Positions 48,001 through 58,457 of a DNA stretch of 64,000 nt are shown here, in pieces (position 1 is the stretch's first letter; each line of letters opens with the position of its first letter). Origin of the DNA: Cenococcum geophilum 1.58 (lineage: Eukaryota; Ascomycota; Dothideomycetes; Gloniales; Gloniaceae); the NCBI GenBank assembly GCA_001692895.1, contig KV748295.1, positions 110,835 through 174,834 on the forward strand, read 5' to 3'. Under the pieces are notes generated by a model. The model was not told where the DNA came from and searched no databases. It saw nothing but the letters and a program-made list of their open reading frames with translations. A program made the translations under genes and the position numbers.

Positions 48001-48230
48001 TGGCTATTTTTAATGCTAAGATTTGCACGATCTTAAATACGCCAAAGATAGGGTATGGTTGCAATATTATATAATAATGTGTAGCTTTAATATATTAATT
48101 GCGATAATTTTAAAGAATTTTGTATTAAAAGCTTATTAGGTGTGCGCGTATGGGGCTAAAGTTCATTAAGTGTAAGATTTTGCGACGTGGCGTATTTGAA
48201 CACTCCCGGAGCTTTTGGCTATACTCTCCG
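42081..48230. repeat. AT-rich RIP-like block of unclassified origin
   Basis: About 6.1 kb of very AT-rich, CA/TG-poor sequence. No transposase, reverse transcriptase or other domain could be read on either strand. A degenerate motif of the form TTATATCCTAGATCTAAC recurs in both orientations (see findings). The longest clean frames are short (44042-44233, 45193-45390, and a frame at 44686-44982 that lacks ATG). The most likely explanation is one or more heavily mutated transposons. Confidence 0.5.
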
Positions 48231-48239
48231 ACCTTTAGA

Positions 48240-49115
48240 CTCTCTAAGAGACTTTATTGACCAGGTGTTCGAATTTTTAAACCCCCGCCAAGCCAGCTTT
48301 TGATTAGTTAGAAAAACCCGCCAAGCTAGCTTCTGGTTGGTTAGAAACAAGACTACGCGCGGTAAGTTATGGCAGAATCCACGTGACAAACATTAAAATA
48401 TTATGAACGTCGAAATATCTTAGTATTGCACCTTCCTTTTTGTTAATACCTCTATTAATACCACTAACGTAGTTCACGATCGCGCGGCCCACACGGTCGT
48501 GCGGCCCACCTTAAACCCCACCAAAAATTAGAAAATTTATGTCTTAATATCTTAACAACCACTTTATAATAAATTCTAATAATTTATATTTAGACTTTTA
48601 TATATACTTTATAGCCTCTATTAAAGCTATATAGTAAATGGTTTAGTAGTTTTTAAGATATAGTAAGATATAGTATTTTAGCCTTATTTTAGCCCCTAAA
48701 TTTTAATATTTTAAAAACTACTAAACTATTTACTATATAACTTTAATAGAAGCTATAAAGTATATATAAAAGTCTAAATCTAAATTATTATAATTTATTA
48801 TAAAGTGGTTGTTAGGATATTAAGGCATGATGAATTTTCTAATTTTTGGTGGGGTTTGAGGTGGGCCGCACGACCGTGTGGGCCGTACGACCGTGAACCA
48901 CGTTATATATATTATAAATATGGCAGATCCTACTGTAATTAAGTGCAGCAAGTGCCATATCTATAAGCCCCGCCTTAACTTTGTCAAAAACGGCCCTTTA
49001 AAGAAGCTTTTAAAGCTGTGCCAGTTATATTGGTTAAAGGCGCATCTTCTCTATATATTACTTCTACTTCTGCTTACTTTTCTGGGTCTCTAAATATAAT
49101 TTAAATAAGCGGAGG
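48240..49115 (+). mobile_element. 5' fragment of the same Helitron family, interrupted by a MITE
   Basis: Positions 48,290-48,466 and 48,903-49,114 match, in inverted orientation, the 34.23-34.62 kb end of the Helitron: shared CCAAGCTAGCTTCT, GGCAGAATTCACGTGAC-like and CTATTAATACCACT stretches. The first codons then follow (from ATG at 48919, MADPTVIKCSKCHIYKPRLN), where the other copy has ATA. The second cysteine pair here reads CQLY and not CQLC. Similarity stops exactly at 49,114, where the copia long terminal repeat begins. The left limit is approximate. Confidence 0.82.
48467..48902. mobile_element. Mariner-type foldback MITE, 436 bp, TA target site
   Basis: Two arms of about 200 bp are near-perfect inverted repeats, each starting ACGTRGTTCACGRTCGYRCG and continuing GCGGCCCACC and AACCCCACCAAAAATTAG, around a short unpaired centre near 48,685. 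TA flanks both ends (48465-48466 and 48903-48904). The related Helitron copy at 34.4 kb lacks this segment and has a single TA at the position, which gives the empty site. It has no coding capacity. The outer 40 bp are GC-rich, unlike the AT-rich interior. Confidence 0.9.
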
Positions 49116-49361
49116 TGTAACCGACTACCGACACTGTGCTGAGACACGAGATTACCGTCTTGGAAGGCTCCAAGACAGCGTCAACGCCACCCTATATATT
49201 GATTGCAGATCAATATTGCTTGCAGATCACTGTTCCCATTTCAGTTACCTATTANCCCNTCATGTCTTATTACCTCNACCTTCTTCGTGTATATATAGAG
49301 ACTTTAGAGCTACATTCACAATCAAGTCGTTTATTCAATTCTTCGCACTGCAAAGCTTACA

Positions 49362-49372
49362 GTTATGAGCCC
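49362..49372 (+). other. Candidate primer-binding site matching the initiator tRNA-Met anticodon loop
   Basis: GTTATGAGCCC directly follows the CA that ends the presumed 5' repeat. It is complementary to the anticodon loop and 5' stem of eukaryotic initiator tRNA-Met (GGGCTCATAAC). Several copia-group elements prime from such a half-tRNA. The match weakens after 11 bases. Confidence 0.5.
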
Positions 49373-49599
49373 GGATCGCACTACCTGCTGACCAATCAAC
49401 CTACTACCTCATTCAAGAAGTCACTACTTCTATTACCTTTGCAGTGTCTTGAGCTTCTTCGCCTATCAAACGAACGGACGATCAACCCCAGTCAACGACC
49501 GTACGTACCTGACCGACGAACGAACTGACGAATCAAATTAAAAGTTCGAAACGTCAAAATAAGGGTTTCGCCAAGCCACCAATTAGACCCTGCCTAACC

Positions 49600-50348
49600 T
49601 GTTAAAATCCTAAAATAACGACCACAAGCAAATTAAAAGTCAACCTCATCCTTAACCAGCCATCTGATTGGACACAGTGGTTCTTTATCATCCAAGACAC
49701 AGCCAAAACCAATAAGGTATGGCAGTATATTAACCCATCTAAGAGGAAAGACAAGCTTCTAACGCTAGAACCACCAAAACGGCCCACACCAGCGGACGCA
49801 CGACCTATGGCTATATTAATAACCCAGCTAGAATAAGACCAATTCGCTATCTACAACCAGCTCTACGCTAAGTATAAAGACGATCTTCGAATACACCAGA
49901 AGCAAGAGCAGGCTATTAACGACATCAGCAACTATATTGTGCGAACAACGTTGGTAGCCTACCTTCCCCTTATTAACGGCCTAGATTCGGTCTACAAACG
50001 GCTTAAAACACTTAAGAAAGCGCTTGCCCCTACTACCTTAGGACGAAAGTATGACGTCCTAATATAATACACGGCTCTAAAAGCCTATAACAAAAAACAG
50101 AGTATTAAGAAATGGTTAAATAACTAGCGGAACGTCTATAAGCTTGCTAAGTAATTAGACCTACTAGATGTGCAAGGCTATAGGCCACACTACGACTTTG
50201 TTTAAGCAATTTAGCCCATCTCTTCTAGCTTTATAGGAGCTCTAGAAGTAGACCTTATTCGTAAGGAACGCAAGAACAAAGAAGCCCCATCTATTATTGA
50301 CCTAATTAAGGAATTTAAGGAGTACTACCGTATGCAGTAAGCAGCATC
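49600..50348 (+). pseudogene. Copia gag, 5' part
   Basis: The plus strand reads as copia-type Gag: LNQPSDWTQWFFIIQDTAK, VWQYINPSKR, ITQLE and ISNYIVRTTLVAYLPLINGLD, followed by KEFKEYYRMQ. Stops replace a few Gln codons. The reading is cut at 50348 by the gypsy repeat. The zinc-knuckle and protease region that should follow is missing on the far side of the insertion. Confidence 0.8.
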
Positions 50349-50773
50349 TGTAACGGAACCTTGTAGCAAGAACTACGGTGGGCTCGTTATTGGGCTAGGT
50401 GTGTAAAAAATGCAAGTAACAATAGTCGACAAGTAATAACAACTAGTGGAGTGGTTGCCTAACAGATTAACTCCAATTATATTCTAAGAATTACTACAAA
50501 AAAGGAACTATCTAGGTAGGGACTAAGGGTCCTTAAATACACAACCGTACTCCTATAAAATCCTTCCTATACGTAATATACGTCTTATACGTCTTATACG
50601 TAAGTTCCTCTCGTTTCTCCCGTTTAATACGTAGCGCATTATATAACCTTAGCTACCATTCCTCATTACATAGTTCTACCGGCTCTATCCTAGACCGTGC
50701 CCAAATTAACCAACTAGCTTCTTCTAACTCCTCTCCTAGTAGTCATAATATCGTACTTAAAGCGTCTATAACA
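50349..50773 (-). repeat. Gypsy long terminal repeat, left copy
   Basis: A 425-bp repeat beginning TGTAACGGAACC and ending GCGTCTATAACA. It matches 58031-58457 along its length; most differences are transitions. Confidence 0.93.
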
Positions 50774-51699
50774 CCATCTCCCTCCTCTTTATCTTTGTCC
50801 TTAAAGATTTAAAATATCTCTAAGTTGTTTACTAGAGGTATAATATCCGTCTAATTAATTTGGTTAATATTATTACTTATTATACCTAAAGCAATTTCTT
50901 CTTTACACGCCCAACGTCATGCTCGCACTATTGCTGCAATATTATCTCTTAGTGAGATTATACCGTCTCTATGTTCTTGCTGTTCGAAAGAGGGGTTGGT
51001 TTATATTACGTTGGCAAACCTATCTTCGCGACAACCGTCCTCTTACTTAAAGTGCACTAAAGCAAATGTTTGTTCATCCTATGACGTTCGCTTTACTTCT
51101 AATACTAAATATACGCGACCTATTACTCTTAATAGTCGTCTAGTTCCCTAATTAATTTGTCTTAGGGTCTTATATTTAATCTGCTACTACGCGGCTAGAT
51201 AATGAACTGTCTTAAGCCCTTACTAAATTAGAACGTTCTTATAATGCGGAACAAAAGGCCCTAAATACTCGCATCGCGGTGTCTACTCGTTTACTTTATC
51301 TTAAGAAGGTTTATAAGAAGGTGCGTTCTAAGAAGTAGAAGCTTATAGAATAAGGTTTGTAGGAACTTAGCGATAAAAAAACGGATTCTCTTTTAACAGA
51401 GAAGGAAACAGATCTAAGTAGTTTAGCAACTGCTCTTCTTAGGTCCCCCTTAGGTAACTTATTCTTTAGTAATCCTTTTTTATTAATGCTGCCTAACCTA
51501 ATTTCTTCTAATACTCCTATACCTTTCTTATAGCGTTCTTTAAATTCTCTAATGGCTCCTAGGTAGTCTTAGTATAGCCTATCTACTTAACCTTATACTA
51601 TATTTCATCGTTAATGTCCTTATAACTAACGATCTTCAAAACTTGCTATTTATCTTCTTCTTATCCTCTATACGTATCTGCTTTATAAACTAGTGGCTT

Positions 51700-54600
51700 A
51701 ACATTTCTATATGCTAGCTCTAGTATTGCAATGTGCTATATAGGGTAGATCTTTATTTTAGCTAGTAGATTCAACTTAAACGTAACCGGTGAAATCTTCT
51801 GCGTAATTTTAAAAGGTCTTAGTCTAATGTGGTCCAACTTCTTGCTTAGTCGTTAACTCTTGAAATTTTTGTATAGTAGCTATACTTTATCTCCCTTCTT
51901 AAGATCTAGTCCCTTAGATCTTTTAGCATTATAGTACTTTTTTATTCTCTCTTATACTTTCTTTACTAATTCCATAAGGTCTATATAAAGATTTATTAAC
52001 GTCTTTATTCTTTCCTTAGCTATACTACTCGTTTTCTTCGCTTGCTATAGTAATAACGATATTCTTAGCTTATATCCGTAATTTGCCTTAAATAGTAATA
52101 TGCCTATTCCTTCTTAAGGTGTTGCATTATATGTAAACTATATAACTAGTAATAGCAATACCCAATTATTCTGTGCATAATTAATATAATGCCTTAGATA
52201 CTACTCTAGTGTCTAATTTAGTCTTTCCGTTTAACCGTCTGTCTGTGGATAATATGCGGTAGAAGTTACTACTTAAACTCCTTACTCCACTAAGAATACC
52301 TCCTAGAATGCTGCTATAAATCTTAGATCTCTATCTAATATAATTTTACTTAGTGCTCTATATCTTACGAACACTTCCTTAACATAGATTCTAGCGATAT
52401 CTTCCGCTAAGATTTCTTCTATATATACTATAAAGTATCCCCACTTTATAAGCTTATCTACTATCACTATAATTGCGTTATAATCTTATCTAGTAATAGG
52501 ATCTCTTAACTTTAGCAACTTAATAATAAAGTCCTATAATATAACCTCCCATAGTCTCTCTAGTGTTTTAATAGGTTATAGCCCTCCATATAGCTTATAC
52601 CTTATTAGTTTATTTCTTTAGTAATCTAGGCATTCTTTTATAACCCCCCTAGCTATTCTCCAAATTCTATTAATAATATACTCCTCCTAGAGTCTTAATA
52701 CTAAGCCTATAGCTTTATTATATCCTTAAGTTAATCCCTTATAGAAGTCCTCCACGAACTGCTCTGCTATGCTTCTTAGGATATACTTTACTTCTCGGTT
52801 TTCGTATATATCCGCTTATAGATCTTCTAGTTATACTTCTAGAATTCTTTATACCTAAAAGCTTTTTAGTGTCTCGTAGACTTTCTCTGGTTTATTACTC
52901 TCTTAAGTTGCTGCAATTTTTAGATAATTATACCTAATTAATCCGTCTATGTCTTTCCGTAGTAAAGCCCCTAATAGCTTTTTATCATTTTGTAGTTTAG
53001 CTTTGCGGCTTAGAGTGTCTGCCCGCGTATTGTCTGTACCCTTAGTATACTAAATCTTAAAATAGTATTTTATAAGCATCTCTACCCATCTAACCTATCT
53101 TTAGTTAAGTTCCTTTATTGTTAGAAATCCTATTAGGTTCTTATAATCCATCTTAACTATAAATAGTTTCTCTATACCTTATAAGAATGCTCTCTATTTC
53201 TTTAATGCTATAACTATACCTAATAACTCCTTATTATAGATGTTATAGTTTAACTCTAGTAATATTATCTTCCGACTATAATATACCACTAGGTGCCATC
53301 TATTTTAATATTTTTGCATAAAGTATGCCCCTAGTATATAGTCTAATGCATCTGTTTTTATAACCGTCTCTAATCCTAGTTAATAGATCTTAAGAACTAG
53401 CTCCTAGGTGAATAACTCTTTGACTTTCCTAAAGAGTTCTTCCTATTCCTCTCCCCATGCCTATAGTTCTTCTTTCTTTATTAATTGCGTAAATGGCTTA
53501 ATATCTTTTAACTACTACGCTATAAACCTCCTGCAGTAATTGTAAAACCCTAGAAATAATCTTAACTGCGTAACGTTCTCTAGTTCTTACTAATTCGCTA
53601 TAGCCTTAATCTTCTTTAGATCTATACTAAGTTGGCCTAGTTTAATAATAAATCTAACGAAATTAGTCTTCCTGGTAAAGAACTTGCATTTCTTAATTGC
53701 TACTAGCATCTATTCTTCTTATAATCTCTTTAAGACCCATTTAACGTGTTCCCTATATTCTTCCTTAGTTATTAAGTAGATAATAATATTATTAAGATAT
53801 ACCATAACAAATTCATCTAAGTATTCTCCTAATACATTGTTAATACGCTTCTAGAACGTTACTAGTGCGTTTATAAGCCTAAATTGCATAACTAATGGTT
53901 TATACAGTCCTTCCTTTAACCTAAAGGCTGCCTTCTATTCGTCGCCTTCCTTAATTCTAATCTAATAGTACGCCTATCTTAGATCTATCTTTGTAAAGAT
54001 TTACGCATTGCCTATCCTATCTTAGATTTCGCTAATTAAGGGTAAAGGATACCTATTCTTTCTGGTAATGCTGTTTAACTATCTATAGTTAATATACAGC
54101 CTTAGTTTGCCATTCTTTTTTGGTATAAATAGTACTGGATATCCTGCTAATGACTGCGATAGTCTAATATATCCCTTTTATAGGTTTTCCTAGACAAACT
54201 CTTTTAATGCTTTACCTTCTTCTTTAGTAAGCTTATAGATTAGAAAGAACTTTAGACTCGTTCCTAGTTCCAACTCTATCTTATAATCCTATGCTATATA
54301 CTCTAACAGCTTTTCACTTTCTAGTAACTATAGTTTCTTACTATACTTATAGTATCTCTTTAGTACGTAACTTAAGCCTCGCTTAGTCTCTTTATATATC
54401 GCTCCGACTTAGTACTATACTATCTTAGCTTATTATCGCATCTTGCGTTATTAAGTATCCTTAATATCAACCTAACCTGTAATCCAATTAATCCTTAGAT
54501 TATATTCCTGTAACTAAGGCATACCTAATACTGCCTTATCCCGTCCTAATAGTAGGATATTAAAAGACATCTTAATTTATCTTCCTTTAATAGTTATCTA

Positions 54601-55300
54601 AATAGGTCCTGTTTTAAGATTGATGATCCCTCCTCTATAGGCTATTAGATCTCCTAAAATTATAACTAATAAGTAAGGTTCCTCCTTTTGTCTATAAGGT
54701 AATCCTATCCTTTTAACTGCTGCTAGTAAGATATGGTTTCGCGTTACTCTACTATCTATTAGCGCTTCGAACTGCTAATCTTACTATTTAACTTGTAAAT
54801 TTAGGTGTTGTCCTTAAATTCCTTTAAGGGTCTAAGGTTCTACTACTGGTTCCCTCTAGTCCTATAGGCCTCTACTTTTCTTAACTATTAGCTGCTTAAT
54901 CCTAGTGCACTTGGCTCGCTCTTTAGCTAATGCCTAGTTTGCTTTTTGTCTTTAATATGCCATAGACATATATTTTCTAGGCATTCCTATTACTGTCGTC
55001 CGTCTAAGTATTCTTCCGTAAGGAATCTTTTTAGTTAAAGTACTAAGCTTCCTTCCTCTTAGACTTCTGCTGGATGCTATCTATATATATATTTAGCATT
55101 CCTATACTATTACTTGTCCGTTATCTAGTATATCCTTATAGGGTATTTCCGATTCTTTTCTTTTAGATTCTTATATATCTCGTATATATTGTTTATACAC
55201 GCAATCCATGATAACGTGTAGTGTGCTAGGTGCTTTAGGTTAACTCTTAGCTTGTCTTTATCCTTAAGTTTAAACCTTTATTGTGCTAATCTAAACGTTA
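51700..55300 (-). pseudogene. Gypsy pol polyprotein (reverse transcriptase to integrase)
   Basis: On the minus strand the reverse transcriptase reads GEYLDEFVMVYLNNIIIYS at about 53.78-53.84 kb, where the catalytic YLDD has become YLNN. HVKWVLKRL and KKCKFF follow to the left, the normal order before RNase H. RNase H and integrase should occupy about 51.7-53.4 kb but are too broken for me to fix motifs. Limits are approximate. Confidence 0.72.
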
Positions 55301-56899
55301 TAACTTCATTCGCAGGTACTAAGATACGCCTCTCGCTTCTCTAGTCCTCTAAACGCTTCTTTAGATCCTTTAACGTTATAATTAAGGCTCCTTTGATATA
55401 ATTTATGGCCTTCTCTATAATTAGGTAGTTCTAGATAACTCTTTCATCTAACTATATATAGAAATCTTCCTACTTATCATTGTGCCTTTACCTATACCAC
55501 TTTTGGTACAGCTGCTGGAGTATATACGGCTTGTCCGTAAGGAAGTATCTTCTTATTACTACATCGTAATAGCCTTTCGTGTGTCGTTCTTTAAACCTAG
55601 TTGGAATCCCTAAATCCTCTTTATCTTCCAGTTTAGTAAGCCACTTAGCTCTTAGTATACCTGCCCTAGGCCTATTAGTAATTCTTTATACTAGCGCTCT
55701 ATCCCTTATATATCCTAATATGCTAGATCTCTTATCTAGTTTCTGTTCTTACTATACAATAATTCTTTGCCTAAATTCTTCTATAGTTTCTTTTAGTTTG
55801 CGTCTTGCGCTTTAATCCTTAAAGTTCTCTTACTTCTTAATCTTTATATTAACTTTTTAATCTTTAGTCCAAACACTATGTTTTACTAGTAAGTCTTTTA
55901 GGTCTATGTATTCGTCTCCTAGTTTAATTGCTGTTTGCGCTACAGATTCTCTAATCTATAAAGAAGCTCCTTACCTCTTACCTATAGGTGTTCTAATTCG
56001 TACTCCGAATTCTTAGCCCCTTAGATTCTTTAATCCTAAGCTTACTTTTAACTTAAGCTTAGCTCCAGCCTTAGTCTAACTAGGCTTGCTTAGTGTTCTT
56101 ATCTCGTCTTAAGAGTCTTAAATCTCACTTATCTCGTCTTAAGAATCTTGTGTCTATGGAAACTTCCGTCCCAAGCTTATTCGTATATCACTAAACTGAG
56201 CTACTACTCTGCTCTATTGGTTATTATCCGTTATAGGTCCTTAAGCTTACCTTATCTCATCTTAAGAGTCTTAAATCTTACTCATCTCGTCTTAAGAATC
56301 TTGTGTCTATAGAAACTTCCGTCCTAAGCTTATTTATATGTCACTAAACTAAGCTACTGCTCTGCTCTATCGGTTATTATCCGTTATAGGTCCTTAAGCT
56401 TGCCTTATCTCGTCTTAAGAATCTTAGTCGTCTCTTATCTCGCTATAAGAATCTTAAGCTTTTAGCCTTTTGCCTTTATTAAGTGCCGAAGTGGTTTACT
56501 ATCCTACTTCTCTTACGTCTTATAAAGCGATAAACATCGTATCTAGTGGGGTTTCGATCCCTACTAATGTTCCTTATTCTATAGTGGAATCATCCTCTAC
56601 TTCTAGTATAATATCTTTAAGGTCTACTCGCTCCTAGTAAGCGGCCCTTATTACCTTATTATTACGGAATGTTTTGCCTATATTAAATTCATCGTCCTTA
56701 ATGTCCAATCTGTGAACTAGTTCATTAGTTCCTCTATATCCTATAGGTGCTGGCTTCTATAGCTAATAGCTTGCGCCATATTTAGCGTCCTTATAAATTT
56801 GGTATATGTTATTGTAACAAAACGCAAAGCTTCTAATTAAATACTCTTTTGTTCCTCGCAGTATATTATCGTCCCTCTATACGTATATGTCGTCTACTA

Positions 56900-58030
56900 A
56901 TCTTATACCCTTTACTACGTAGTAACTCTGCCCACTTCTACAGTCTCTAATATAGTGACCCTATTTTCCGCAATTTATGTAAGCTCCTTCTTTAAACCAT
57001 TTTTCTTGCTATAGAGTCCGCCTAAATGTCTTCTACTGCTAAGATCCCTAATTCGGCCTCTGCTCCTTAGACCTTTAATTACTTAATCTTTGTCCCCTAG
57101 GTTTCTATAGGTTCTTACTCTATCTCTTATAGGCTTCTCTAGTACCACTTAGGTCCATTAGCTCTGCGCTATACCATAGTTTTTAACTTAGCTTTTATCA
57201 TTGCGTACTTTACGCCTTATACAACTATAGAACTCTATCCTAACCCTTCTTAGCCTATTCCCTTTAATAGATCTAATTATTAATCTTAATCGCCTAATCT
57301 ATTAATTCCCTTAGGGTGTCTGTATCTTCCATTAGAATAATTACGTCCTGGACTTTAGCCTTAAGTCCCTGTTTATACTATGCTATAAGCGCCCTATTAT
57401 TCCACTTAACTTATATCGCTAATGTCTGAAACTATATTATATACTTAATTGCTAAGGTTCGTTACGTAATATCTTAGAGTTTTTTTTTCCGCCGTGGTTA
57501 CTGCCTCTAGGTCTCTAAATATTTATATAAGTCGTTCTATAAATCTATTCTAGCTTAAGAATATAAACTGTACCTCTTAGTTCGTTATCGTCATTCCATT
57601 TGCCTGGATTTCTATTAGGTAAGGCTTAAACTATTTAAGTGCTCTTCCTGTTAAGAACAATCCTGCGTATACTATTTGATCTATAGGTATTGCTAGCTTA
57701 GCTCCCTCTTGCGCGACCTTAAAGTGCATTTATATAAGGAATCCTTTAAGCTTTAATCTCTCTCCTAAGTATCTTTTAATCGATAGTAACTTAACCTTTA
57801 CTGCGCCTATCCCGTTAATTCTATTTTCTAACGTTGCATTATTTTCTATTAACTGGTCGACTATCTCTTATAACTGTCCGACCGTTACAGGTTGCTATAA
57901 GTTAGTGTCTGCTATACTAGTGTCGTTACCTAACCTTAATGTAGTTGCTGCCGTTAATGGCGTTATAGTGGCTGCTTTTAGTGGCACGTTATCCGACTTA
58001 CTGTTATTAATACCGTAACCAGGTAGTAAT
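56900..58030 (-). pseudogene. Gypsy gag
   Basis: Minus-strand reading gives a retrotransposon Gag core: IENNATLENRINGIGAVKVK, MHFKVAQEGAKLAIPIDQIV, YAGLFLTGRALK-FKPYL and SNRFIERLI. Towards the left (about 56.9-57.1 kb) lies a probable zinc-knuckle region. Stops replace Trp and Gln. Dead. Confidence 0.75.
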
Positions 58031-58457
58031 TGTATAACGGAACCTTATAGCAAGAACTACGGTAGGCTTGTTATTAGGCTAGGTGTGTAGGAAATATAAG
58101 TAATAATAGTTAATAAGTAATAACAACTAGTGGAGTAGTTGCCTAACAGATTAACTCTAATTATATTCTAAGAATTACTACAAAGAAGGAACTATCTAGG
58201 TAGGGACTAAGGGTCCTTAAATACACAACCGTACTCCTATAAAATCCTTCCTGTACGTAATGTACGTCTTATATATAAGGTACGTAAGTTCCTCTCATTC
58301 CTCCCGTTTAATACGTAGCGTATTATATGACCTCGGCTACCATTTCTCGTCACATAGTTCTACCGGCTCCATCCTAGACCGTGCCCAAATTAACCAACTA
58401 GCTTCTTCCGACTCCTCTCCTAGTAGTCGTAACATCGTACTTAAAGCGTCCGTAACA
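58031..58457 (-). repeat. Gypsy long terminal repeat, right copy
   Basis: A 427-bp partner of 50349-50773, beginning TGTATAACGGAACC and ending GCGTCCGTAACA. It differs mostly by transitions, plus a 2-bp insertion at its start and a short rearrangement in the TACGTCTTATA run. Confidence 0.93.

Larger units (their letters stand above)
50349..58457 (-). mobile_element. Ty3/gypsy retrotransposon, degenerate, nested in copia
   Basis: An 8.1-kb element bounded by two direct long terminal repeats, with its genes on the minus strand, so gag is on the right and pol runs leftward. It splits the copia element between gag and integrase. The 5-bp flanks, GCATC on the left and ATGTT on the right, do not match, so the usual target duplication is absent. 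RIP-like transitions are spread throughout. Confidence 0.9.

Noticed and set aside
49136-49528. 130-codon plus frame with unresolved residues
   Set aside because: It coincides with the copia 5' repeat and leader, crosses three N positions and resembles no protein.
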